DNA of 64,000 nt from Nonomuraea jabiensis (lineage in GTDB: Bacteria; Actinomycetota; Actinomycetes; Streptosporangiales; Streptosporangiaceae): NCBI RefSeq assembly GCF_014204795.1, contig NZ_JACHMB010000001.1, positions 6,832,501-6,896,500 of the forward strand, in the 5' to 3' direction. Under the pieces are notes generated by a model. The model saw only the letters and a program-made list of their open reading frames with translations. It had not been told where the DNA came from and did not search any database. Within the stretch, counting starts at the first letter, position 1. Each line of letters begins with the position of its first letter. The position numbers and the translations under genes are program-made. Shown here piece by piece: positions 31,687-39,067 of the stretch.

Positions 31687-32523
31687 ATGATCGTTGTCAC
31701 GGGCGCCACCGGGAACGTCGGGCGGACGCTGGTCCGGCTGCTGGCCGAGGCGGGGGAGCAGGTCACCGCCGTGTCCCGCCGCATCACCGACGCCGACGTG
31801 CCGCAGGGCGTGCGCGCGGTCGCCGCCGACCTGGCCGACCCCGGCAGCATGAAGGCAGCGCTGGAAGGCGCGGACGCGGTGTTCCTCCTCACGGGCGGCG
31901 ACCTGTTCGCCACGGAGCCCAAGGAGATCGTCGCCGCGGTGAGCGGGCCGGGCAGGATCGTCCTGCTCTCCTCGCAGGGCGTGGTGACCCGCCCGGACAG
32001 CGCGTCCCACGGCCGCTTCGGAGCGGAGGTGGAACGCGCGGTCATCGACTCGGGGGCGCGGTGGACGATCCTGCGGCCGGGCGGATTCGCCTCCAACAGG
32101 TACGCCTGGGCCGGCTCGATCCGCGCGGACCGCACGGTCGCGGCGCCGTTCGGCGACGTCGGGCTGCCGATCATCGACCCCGACGACATCGCCGCCGTGG
32201 CCGCCGCCGTGCTGCGGGAGCCGGGCCACGACGGCCGGACCTACGAGCTCACCGGTCCGGAAGCGGTGACCCCGCGGCAGAACGCCGAGGCCATCGGCCA
32301 GGCGATCGGCGAGCCGGTCGCGTTCGTCGAGCAGACCCGCGAGGAGGCCCGCGAGCAGCTGCTGGCGTTCATGCCCGCGCCGGTCGCGGACACCACGCTG
32401 GACATCCTCGGCGAGCCGACCGAGGCCGAGCGGCGGATCAGCCCGGACGTCGAACGCGTGCTCGGCCGGGCCCCTCAGCCGTTCGCCGCCTGGGCCCGGC
32501 GCAACGCCGCCGCCTTCCGCTGA
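31687..32523 (+). CDS. NmrA-like NAD(P)-binding protein
   Basis: This 278-residue atypical short-chain dehydrogenase-like protein has the N-terminal motif VTGATGNVGRTL, and the fold matches NmrA/quinone oxidoreductase QOR2-type proteins. A typical Tyr-x3-Lys catalytic pair is not seen, which fits NmrA-like members that sense redox or reduce quinones. GGGAGAAATC precedes the ATG. Two TetR operators lie upstream, so expression is probably induced by a TetR ligand. Confidence 0.88.
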   Translation: MIVVTGATGNVGRTLVRLLAEAGEQVTAVSRRITDADVPQGVRAVAADLADPGSMKAALEGADAVFLLTGGDLFATEPKEIVAAVSGPGRIVLLSSQGVVTRPDSASHGRFGAEVERAVIDSGARWTILRPGGFASNRYAWAGSIRADRTVAAPFGDVGLPIIDPDDIAAVAAAVLREPGHDGRTYELTGPEAVTPRQNAEAIGQAIGEPVAFVEQTREEAREQLLAFMPAPVADTTLDILGEPTEAERRISPDVERVLGRAPQPFAAWARRNAAAFR

Positions 32524-32550
32524 GCCCCGCCCAGGGTGGATCATGCCCGG

Positions 32551-33396
32551 ATGGACGAGACGATCGTGACCGACGACGGGGTGCGGCTCTGGGCGGTGCG
32601 CAGCGGCGAGGGCCGTCCCGTCGTCTTCTGCCATGGCGGGCCGGGCCTGTGGGACACCTTGGAGGACGTGGCCGGGCTGCTGTCCGGCGTCGCCGCCGTC
32701 CACCGGTGGGACCAGCGCGGCTGCGGCCGCTCGCAACGGCTCGGCCCGTACTCGACGGCCCGTACGGTGGCCGACCTCGACGCCGTCCGCCGCCACTTCG
32801 GCCTGGAGACGATGGTGCTGCTCGGCCACTCGTGGGGCGCCCAGCTGGCCCTGCGGTACGCCCTCGACCACCCGGATCGCGTCCGCGGGCTGATCTACGT
32901 CTCCGGCACGGGCATCGACCCGGCCGACACCTGGCGCGAGGAGTACCGGCTGCGCCTGCGCGGCGCGGTGAGCGGGGACGTGGAGCGCTGGGCGGAGCTG
33001 GAGAGCCGCGAACGCACGGCCGCCGAGGACCGTGAGTTCGCGGTGCTGCAGTGGTCGGCGGACTTCGCCGACCGCGACCGGGCCATGGAGCACGCCGAAC
33101 GCATGGCGACCCCCTGGCTCGGCGTCAACTTCGAGTGCAACGCCGCCCTGAACGCCGAGGGCAAGCGTGACTGGGGCACGCCGGCGTTGCGGGAAGCCTG
33201 CGCGGCACTGGCGGTGCCGGCGCTGATCGTCGACGGGGCCGAGGACATCCGGCCCCGCCGGGCGGTGGACTCGCTGGAACGGGCGCTGCCGGACGCCTCG
33301 CGGGTGAGCCTGCCGGGAGCCGGTCACCTGCCCTGGGTCGAGGACCCGGAGGGTTTCCGGGCCGCCGTGAGCGCGTTCGTCGCCCGCGTGGGTTAG
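32551..33396 (+). CDS. Alpha/beta hydrolase, proline-iminopeptidase-like
   Basis: The 281-residue hydrolase has the oxyanion motif HGGPG, the nucleophile elbow GHSWGA, a late acidic residue (VDGAED) and a catalytic histidine (GAGHLPW). HGGPG with GHSWG is typical of prolyl iminopeptidases, although esterase activity is possible. ATG 32551 is used; a GTG at 32536 is an alternative. It follows the NmrA-like gene by 27 bp and may be co-transcribed. Its end overlaps convergent nadA by 4 bp. Confidence 0.88.
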   Translation: MDETIVTDDGVRLWAVRSGEGRPVVFCHGGPGLWDTLEDVAGLLSGVAAVHRWDQRGCGRSQRLGPYSTARTVADLDAVRRHFGLETMVLLGHSWGAQLALRYALDHPDRVRGLIYVSGTGIDPADTWREEYRLRLRGAVSGDVERWAELESRERTAAEDREFAVLQWSADFADRDRAMEHAERMATPWLGVNFECNAALNAEGKRDWGTPALREACAALAVPALIVDGAEDIRPRRAVDSLERALPDASRVSLPGAGHLPWVEDPEGFRAAVSAFVARVG

Positions 33397-34544
33397 GGGA
33401 GGGCGAGCATGCGGTCCAGGGCCACCCGGGCCCAGTGGGCGGTGTCCTCGTCCACCGTGATCTGGTTGACGACCTCCCCGAGCACCAGGGACTCCAGGGC
33501 CCACACCAGGTGCGGCAGGTCGATCCGGTTCATGGTCGAGCAGTAGCAGACCGTCTTGTCCAGGAACGAGATGCTCTTGTCGGGGAACTCCTGCGCCAGC
33601 CGCTTGACCAGGTTCAGCTCGGTGCCGATCGCCCAGCTGGAGCCCGCGGGGGCCGACTCCAGGGTCTGGATGATGTGCTCGGTCGAGCCCACGTGGTCCG
33701 CCTTGAGCACGACCTCGTGCCGGCACTCCGGGTGCACCAGGACGTTCACGCCGGGGATGCGCGCGCGCACGTCGTCCACCGACTCGGCGGTGAAGCGGCC
33801 GTGCACCGAGCAGTGGCCGCGCCAGAGGATCATCCTGGCCCGCTCCAGCTGCTCCTGGGTGAGCCCGCCGTTGGGGCGGTGCGGGTTCCAGACGACGCAG
33901 TCCTCCAGGGACATGCCCATCTCCAGCACCGCCGTGTTGCGGCCCAGGTGCTGGTCGGGCAGGAACAGGACCTTCTCGCCGCGCGAGAACGCCCAGTCCA
34001 GGGCGCGGCGGGCGTTGGAGGAGGTGCAGACCGCGCCGCCGTTCCTGCCGCAGAAGGCCTTGATGTCGGCGCTGGAGTTCATGTACGTGACCGGAATCAC
34101 CTGATCGGCCAGGCCCGCGTCCTCCAAAGCCTCCCAGCACTCCTCGACCTGGTCGAACGTGGCCATGTCCGCCATCGAGCACCCGGCCGCCAGGTCCGGC
34201 AGCACGACCCGCTGGTGGTCGCCGGTCAGGATGTCGGCCGACTCGGCCATGAAGTGCACGCCGCAGAAGACGATGAACTCCGCCTCCGGCCTGGCCGCCG
34301 CGAGCCGGGCGAGCTTGAACGAGTCGCCCGTGACGTCGGCGAACTGGATGACCTCGTCGCGCTGGTAGTGGTGCCCGAGCACGAACAGCCGGTCGCCGAG
34401 CGCCTCCTTCGCCTTGCGGGCCCGTTCCACCAGGTCGGGGTCCGAGGCGGGCGGCAGCTCGCCCGGGCACTCGACCCCCTTCTCGCTGTGCGGATCGGCG
34501 CCCTGGCCGAGGACGTAGAGCGGCAGCCCAGTCTGGGTGGCCAT
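33393..34544 (-). CDS. nadA: Quinolinate synthase A
   Basis: This 383-residue enzyme condenses iminoaspartate with dihydroxyacetone phosphate to quinolinate in NAD synthesis, using a [4Fe-4S] cluster. Characteristic segments are present (LGHHYQRDEV, FCGVHFMAE, DLAAGCSMAD, HPECRHEV, the CYCSTM region), including candidate cluster cysteines. ATG 34544 follows AAGGGGG. nadB and nadC are not in this window. The HesB/ErpA gene next door may serve its cluster, but that is inference. Confidence 0.97.
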   Translation of the reverse strand: MATQTGLPLYVLGQGADPHSEKGVECPGELPPASDPDLVERARKAKEALGDRLFVLGHHYQRDEVIQFADVTGDSFKLARLAAARPEAEFIVFCGVHFMAESADILTGDHQRVVLPDLAAGCSMADMATFDQVEECWEALEDAGLADQVIPVTYMNSSADIKAFCGRNGGAVCTSSNARRALDWAFSRGEKVLFLPDQHLGRNTAVLEMGMSLEDCVVWNPHRPNGGLTQEQLERARMILWRGHCSVHGRFTAESVDDVRARIPGVNVLVHPECRHEVVLKADHVGSTEHIIQTLESAPAGSSWAIGTELNLVKRLAQEFPDKSISFLDKTVCYCSTMNRIDLPHLVWALESLVLGEVVNQITVDEDTAHWARVALDRMLALP

Positions 34545-34558
34545 GGCCAAACCCCCTT

Positions 34559-34575
34559 ATCGTCGAAGTGACGAT
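34559..34575. promoter_or_regulatory. Palindrome in the nadA leader
   Basis: ATCGTC-N5-GACGAT is a perfect 6-bp inverted repeat 15-31 bases upstream of the nadA start codon, just before its ribosome binding site. It is well placed for a repressor of NAD synthesis. An NrtR-type regulator is a candidate from family knowledge, but the motif has not been compared. Confidence 0.5.
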
Positions 34576-34709
34576 ACTCATCATGACATATGGGGGATAC
34601 CTGCTTATTACGGGGGGCGGCGACCCTGGGAATGTGTGGCATGGGCCAGGTGTTGGTAGCGTCATTAGTAGGACGTCGGAAACAGACAGCCGGGTTAGGG
34701 AGTCAGCAG

Positions 34710-35063
34710 ATGACGGTTGAGAGCAGCGAGACCACGACGCAGGGCCTGATCCTGACCGACGCGGCCGCCGCCAAGGTCAAGGGCCTGCTCGAGCAGCAGG
34801 GCGAGGAAGGTCTGCAGCTGCGGGTGGCTGTGCAGCCGGGTGGTTGCTCCGGCCTGCGCTACCAGCTCTTCTTCGACGACCGTTCGATGGACGGCGACGT
34901 GGTGTCGGACTTCGGGGGTGTCAGCGTGGTCACCGACCGCATGAGCGCTCCTTACCTCATCGGGGCCACGATCGACTTCGTCGACACGATCGAGAAGCAG
35001 GGTTTCACCATCGACAACCCCAACGCCACGGGCTCCTGCGCCTGTGGTGACTCCTTCAACTAG
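34710..35063 (+). CDS. HesB/ErpA A-type iron-sulfur carrier
   Basis: The 117-residue protein has the three conserved cysteines of A-type carriers: Cys46 (GGCSGL) and Cys110/Cys112 (SCACG) near the C-terminus. It delivers Fe-S clusters to apoproteins. AGGGAG precedes the ATG at 34710. It is divergent from nadA and upstream of adoK, the arrangement also recalled for Mycobacterium and Streptomyces. Confidence 0.95.
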   Translation: MTVESSETTTQGLILTDAAAAKVKGLLEQQGEEGLQLRVAVQPGGCSGLRYQLFFDDRSMDGDVVSDFGGVSVVTDRMSAPYLIGATIDFVDTIEKQGFTIDNPNATGSCACGDSFN

Positions 35064-35161
35064 TCGGTGGCCGCCGGGTCCCGCTCGCCTTTGTGCGTGC
35101 GGGACCTTCGCGTATTCTCGTGGGCCTCATAGGCTTGCTGACAACGAGGAAGAAGAATCCC

Positions 35162-36148
35162 GTGCGCATCGCCGTTACCGGCTCAATCGCGACAGACCAC
35201 CTGATGACCTTCCCAGGAAGCTTCGGCGATCAGCTCATCGCCGAGCAGCTCGATCGGGTGTCGCTCTCGTTCCTGGTGGATGACCTTCAGATCCGTCGTG
35301 GCGGCTGCGCCGCGAACATCGCGTTCGGCATGGCCTGCCTCGGCCTCAAGCCGATCCTCGTGGGAGCCGTCGGCAACGACTTCGCCGACTACCGCTCGTG
35401 GCTGGAACGCCACGGGGTCGACTGCGACTCCGTGCACATCTCGGAGACCCAGCACACCGCGCGCTTCCTGTGCACCACCGACGAGCACCACAACCAGATC
35501 GCCTCGTTCTACACCGGGGCCATGGCCGAGGCGCGGCTGATCGAGCTGCAGCCCGTCGCCGACCGCCTCGGCGGCCTCGACCTGGTGCTGATCAGCCCCA
35601 ACGACCCCGACGCGATGCTGCGCCACACCGACGAGTGCCGCCAGCGCGGCATCCCGTTCGCCGCCGACATCTCCCAGCAGCTCGCGCGCATGGCCGACGA
35701 GCAGATCCGCCAGCTCGTCGACGGCGCCGCCTACCTCTTCTCCAACGACTACGAGAAGGGGCTCATCGAGCAGAAGACCGGCTGGTCCGGCGAGGAGATC
35801 CTGCACCGGGTCGGCGTCCGGATCACCACGCTCGGCCCCAAGGGCGCCGTCATCGACCGCAGGGGCGAGCCGTCCATCCACGTCGCCCCCGCCCCCGAGC
35901 GGGGCAAGGCCGACCCCACCGGCGTCGGCGACGCCTTCCGCGCCGGGTTCCTGTCGGGGCTGGCCTGGGGGCTGCCCCTGGAGCGCTGCGGCCAGATCGG
36001 CAACCTGACCGCCACCCACGTGCTCGAGCGCGTCGGCGGCCAGGAGTACGAGCTCGGGCAGCAGGTCTTCCTGGAGCGGTTCGCCGCCGCGTACGGCAGC
36101 GAGGCCACGGCGGACATCGCCGAGCACGTGCGCTGCTACCACCCGTAA
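35162..36148 (+). CDS. adoK: Adenosine kinase, PfkB family
   Basis: This 328-residue PfkB-fold kinase closely resembles, from memory, M. tuberculosis Rv2202c (AdoK): it shares the start VTGSIATDHLM, LSFLVDDL, ISET.HTARF and AADISQQLAR. The C-terminal anion-hole/catalytic motif is PTGVGDAFRAG (Asp of GVGD as base). It phosphorylates adenosine to AMP. GTG 35162 begins the family-typical N-terminus; GAGGAAGAAGAA lies upstream. Confidence 0.88.
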   Translation: MRIAVTGSIATDHLMTFPGSFGDQLIAEQLDRVSLSFLVDDLQIRRGGCAANIAFGMACLGLKPILVGAVGNDFADYRSWLERHGVDCDSVHISETQHTARFLCTTDEHHNQIASFYTGAMAEARLIELQPVADRLGGLDLVLISPNDPDAMLRHTDECRQRGIPFAADISQQLARMADEQIRQLVDGAAYLFSNDYEKGLIEQKTGWSGEEILHRVGVRITTLGPKGAVIDRRGEPSIHVAPAPERGKADPTGVGDAFRAGFLSGLAWGLPLERCGQIGNLTATHVLERVGGQEYELGQQVFLERFAAAYGSEATADIAEHVRCYHP

Positions 36149-36155
36149 GCACCGC

Positions 36156-36196
36156 GAGGCCGCCCCGGCCCGCCGTCGAGCGGCCGGGGCGGCCTC
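36156..36196. terminator. Hairpin between adoK and the CBS gene
   Basis: A 15-bp perfect stem (GAGGCCGCCCCGGCC with its complement) lies between two convergent genes. There is no T-run on either side, so it is a terminator candidate of the G+C-rich type, possibly acting in both directions. Confidence 0.6.
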
Positions 36197-36214
36197 GGGC
36201 CGTCCTCCTGCGGC

Positions 36215-36649
36215 TCAGCCCCTGGCGTAGACGTGGTGCAGGAACTCGGCGAGCTTGTCGTCCGGCAGGTGCTTGGCCAGGTCCGCCTCGGTGATCATGC
36301 CCACGATGCGGTTGTCCGACAGCACGGGGATCCGCTTGATCTGGTGCTGCTCCATCAGCGTGAGCGTCTCGTCGACGGACGTGTCCGGGGTGACGAAGAC
36401 GAGGCCCCCGGCCAGCTCGCCCGCCGTCGTCCTCGACGGGTCGTGCCCCGAGGCGATGCACTTGACGACGATGTCGCGGTCGGTGATGATCCCCTTCACC
36501 CGCTCGTCGGGGCCGCACACGGGCAGCGCGCCGACGTTCATGTTGCGCATCAGCTGGGCCGCCCGGTCGAGCGTCTCGTGCGCGCCGATGCACTCGGCCC
36601 CCGGATGCATCACGTCACGGGCGGTCTCGTGCGGATGTCCTCTGGTCAT
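36215..36649 (-). CDS. Two-CBS-domain protein
   Basis: This 144-residue protein consists of a tandem CBS pair (about 8-70 and 78-138; GIITDRDIVVK and GMITEADLAKH motifs). Such proteins sense adenylates. It is the last gene after a cysteine desulfurase and TusA. Its ribosome site (GGGGGGAAGCC before the ATG) lies in one arm of a strong inverted repeat. Confidence 0.92.
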   Translation of the reverse strand: MTRGHPHETARDVMHPGAECIGAHETLDRAAQLMRNMNVGALPVCGPDERVKGIITDRDIVVKCIASGHDPSRTTAGELAGGLVFVTPDTSVDETLTLMEQHQIKRIPVLSDNRIVGMITEADLAKHLPDDKLAEFLHHVYARG

Positions 36650-36654
36650 GGCTT

Positions 36655-36708
36655 CCCCCCGAAAGTCGGTGACTCCGTACGGGAAGCCCCTACCCCACTT
36701 TCGGGGGG
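36655..36708 (-). promoter_or_regulatory. Shine-Dalgarno-sequestering hairpin upstream of the CBS gene
   Basis: On the minus strand, CCCCCCGAAAGT (36697-36708) pairs perfectly with ACTTTCGGGGGG (36655-36666), whose G-run is the CBS gene's ribosome binding site. Within the loop, GGCTTCCC (36683-36690) can pair instead with GGGAAGCC directly before the ATG. Both structures would hide the ribosome site. Confidence 0.6.
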
Positions 36709-36712
36709 AATG

Positions 36713-36958
36713 TCAGTAATTGCGCCGGACGTGGATGGCCCAGCCGCCCTCGGGCAGCTCGTACGAGCCCACGTGCCGGTGCGACTTGAGCCTGCACCAC
36801 GCCGGCACGTCCGTGTAGGCCGCGGGATCGTCGGCCAGCACGGCCACCACCGCGTTGAGCGGGACGTAGTTGATCTGCTCGGCCAGCATGATGATCGGGA
36901 TCGGGCACTTCTTCCCGAGCGCGTCGATCGTCAGAGCCGGCTGGGTAACCTCGGTCAT
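36713..36958 (-). CDS. TusA-family sulfur carrier protein
   Basis: This 81-residue protein has the TusA/SirA motif KKCPIPI (Cys18, followed by Pro), where the cysteine carries persulfide. A second cysteine (WCRLKSH) is near residue 55. It overlaps the upstream cysteine desulfurase gene by 4 bp (ATGA), so sulfur is probably passed from that enzyme to this carrier. Confidence 0.9.
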   Translation of the reverse strand: MTEVTQPALTIDALGKKCPIPIIMLAEQINYVPLNAVVAVLADDPAAYTDVPAWCRLKSHRHVGSYELPEGGWAIHVRRNY

Positions 36959-38097
36959 GCGACTCCTGCGTCCTGCCGGATGCGGCGCACCAGATCGGGC
37001 AGCACGGCGAGGAATCTGTCGACCTCCGCCGCGGAGGCGCCCCTGGGCAGCGACACCCGGACATTGCCATGCGTCAGCACGCCCATCGCTTCAAGAACGT
37101 GCGATGGACGAAGCGTACTAGCGGTGCACGAGCTTCCTGACGAAACAGCGAAACCAGCCTTGTCCAGCTCGGTCAGCAGAGCCTCGCCATCGACGTACAG
37201 ACACGAAAAGGTCACGATGTGCGGCGCCCGGTCGACCGGGTCGCCGATCACCTCCACGTCCGGGACGATCTTCGGCACCGTCTCCCTGATCCTGGCCACG
37301 AGCTCCGACAGCCGCGCCTGCTCCTGCGCCGCCTCCGCGGCCATCGCGCGCAGCGCGGCCGCCGCCGCGACGATGCCGGGCACGTTCTCGAACCCCGGCA
37401 CCCGCCGCCGCTCCCGCTCGTCCTCGGGCAGGAACGAGCGGAACCGCGTGCCCTTGCGCACCACCAGCACCCCCACGCCCGCGGGGCCGCCCCACTTGTG
37501 GGCGCTGGCCGTCAGCACCGACCAGCCGGGCGGGATCGGCATCCTGCCCGCCGTCTGCGCCGCGTCCACCAGCAGCGGAACGCCGTGGGAGCGGCACGCC
37601 GCGGCCGCCTCGGCCACCGGCTGCACCGTGCCGACCTCGTGGTTGGCCGTCTGCAAGCAGGCCAGCGCGGTGCCGGGCCGGGCGACCGCCTCGGCGAACC
37701 GGTCGAGATCCACCCGCCCCGTCAGGTCCACGCCCACCGTCTCGGTGGTGCCGCCGTCACGTTCGTGCACGCCGGCGGCGTGCAGCACGCTGGAGTGCTC
37801 GACCGCGCTGGTGACCAGGTGGCGCCCGGCCCTGCGCCTGCCGTGTAGGGTGCCGAGGACGCCGAGATGCACGGCCTGCGTGCCCGACGAGGTGAACGAG
37901 ACCTCGTCCGGGCGCGCGCCGAGCGCCTCGGCCACCTCCGTGCGGGCCTGCTCCAGCAGCAGGTGCGCGCGGCGGGCCTGGCCGTACAGTCTCGCGGGGT
38001 CGGCCCAGCCGACGTCGATCGCCGCCAGCAGCGCCTCGCGTGCCTGAGGGTGGAGCGGCTCGCTCGAAGCCGCGTCGAAATACGCCACGAGACTCAT
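36955..38097 (-). CDS. Cysteine desulfurase
   Basis: This 380-residue class V aminotransferase-fold PLP enzyme releases sulfur from cysteine as persulfide. The PLP lysine is Lys201 (SAHKWGGP) and the catalytic cysteine Cys324 (SSGSSCTAS). It lacks a Suf operon context and instead directly precedes a TusA-like gene, suggesting a role in tRNA thiolation or another sulfur transfer. ATG 38097 is used, giving the family-typical start; its ribosome site is weak. Confidence 0.93.
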   Translation of the reverse strand: MSLVAYFDAASSEPLHPQAREALLAAIDVGWADPARLYGQARRAHLLLEQARTEVAEALGARPDEVSFTSSGTQAVHLGVLGTLHGRRRAGRHLVTSAVEHSSVLHAAGVHERDGGTTETVGVDLTGRVDLDRFAEAVARPGTALACLQTANHEVGTVQPVAEAAAACRSHGVPLLVDAAQTAGRMPIPPGWSVLTASAHKWGGPAGVGVLVVRKGTRFRSFLPEDERERRRVPGFENVPGIVAAAAALRAMAAEAAQEQARLSELVARIRETVPKIVPDVEVIGDPVDRAPHIVTFSCLYVDGEALLTELDKAGFAVSSGSSCTASTLRPSHVLEAMGVLTHGNVRVSLPRGASAAEVDRFLAVLPDLVRRIRQDAGVA

Positions 38098-38193
38098 CGT
38101 CCCACTTGCGGCGCCATCGAGGGGTCGCGCGGTAGGGCGAGGCACCTGCACGCTAATGTGTCTGCAATCAGCTGTGCATCTGGAAATAAGAGC

Positions 38194-38216
38194 GCCCAAG
38201 AGAAAGACTCTTGGGC
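38194..38216 (+). promoter_or_regulatory. Hairpin in the ctaC leader
   Basis: GCCCAAGAG-AAAGA-CTCTTGGGC is a perfect 9-bp hairpin ending 23 bases before the ctaC GTG. No T-run follows, so it looks like a leader structure rather than a terminator. Confidence 0.5.
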
Positions 38217-38239
38217 TTCATCTGTGGGGTAGGCGATCC

Positions 38240-39067
38240 GTGAGTCCGACTCGCCGTACGACGCGGCGTTCGTTGGCCCGGCGCAGGGTGCCGCGCGCCG
38301 CCGCTTTGGCGTTGCTGCTGGCCACTGCTACGGCGTGTGCTAATGACGTTCCGAAGGCCGACTGGTCGCGGGGCCTTCTTCCTGACCATGTCACCGAGCA
38401 GGCGGGCGTGGTCCAGAGTCTGTGGAACGGGGCCTGGATCGCCGCACTCGCCACGGGCGCGGTCGTCATCTTCCTGATCGTGTGGGCGGCCATCTTCCAC
38501 CGCAAGCGCAAGTCCTCGGCCGATCTGCCGCCGCAGGTGCGCTACAACCTGCCGATCGAGATGCTCTACACCTTGATCCCGCTCGTCATGGTGTCGGTGT
38601 TCTTCTTCTTCACCGCGCGTGACAGCCAGGTGCTTTCCAAGGTGGACGGCGACGCGACCGTCAAGGTCAAGGTCGAGGCCTTCCAGTGGAGCTGGCGCTT
38701 CACCACGACCGTCAACGGCAAGACGCTGGCCCCCGTCGCCGGCGTGCCGGTGAGCGACTATCACCAGGGGCCTCAGCTGGTCCTGCCGACCAACTCGAAG
38801 GTCGAGTTCGACCTGTCGACCGACGACGTCATCCACTCGTTCTGGGTGCCGGAGTTCCTGTTCAAGCGGGACGTCATCCCCGGCATCAAGGAAGGCAACC
38901 CCGGCCGCAAGTTCGAGATCACCACTCTGAGCCGTACGGGCATCTTCGCGGGCCGGTGCGCCGAGCTCTGCGGTGTCGACCACAGCCGCATGCTGTTCTC
39001 CGTGAAGCTCGTCGGGCCGAATGAGTGGAACCAGTACATCGCTAACCAGGCTGGGAGTGCCCAGTGA
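38240..39067 (+). CDS. ctaC: Cytochrome c oxidase subunit II
   Basis: This 275-residue subunit has an N-terminal signal (Cys33 may be a lipidation site, but the -3 residue is not ideal), two transmembrane segments (about 55-80 and 100-120) and a CuA domain with IHSFWVPE and GRCAELCGVDHSRM (Cys-x3-Cys-x3-His-x2-Met). It takes electrons from the bc1 complex. It is the first gene of ctaC-ctaD-ctaF. GTG 38240 follows GGGGTAGG. Confidence 0.96.
   Translation: MSPTRRTTRRSLARRRVPRAAALALLLATATACANDVPKADWSRGLLPDHVTEQAGVVQSLWNGAWIAALATGAVVIFLIVWAAIFHRKRKSSADLPPQVRYNLPIEMLYTLIPLVMVSVFFFFTARDSQVLSKVDGDATVKVKVEAFQWSWRFTTTVNGKTLAPVAGVPVSDYHQGPQLVLPTNSKVEFDLSTDDVIHSFWVPEFLFKRDVIPGIKEGNPGRKFEITTLSRTGIFAGRCAELCGVDHSRMLFSVKLVGPNEWNQYIANQAGSAQ

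Noticed and set aside
31615..34665. Minus-strand frame of about 1000 codons
   Set aside because: Its first part is a frame-shifted copy of nadA and the rest is antisense to the NmrA-like and hydrolase genes, which have clear motifs and ribosome sites.
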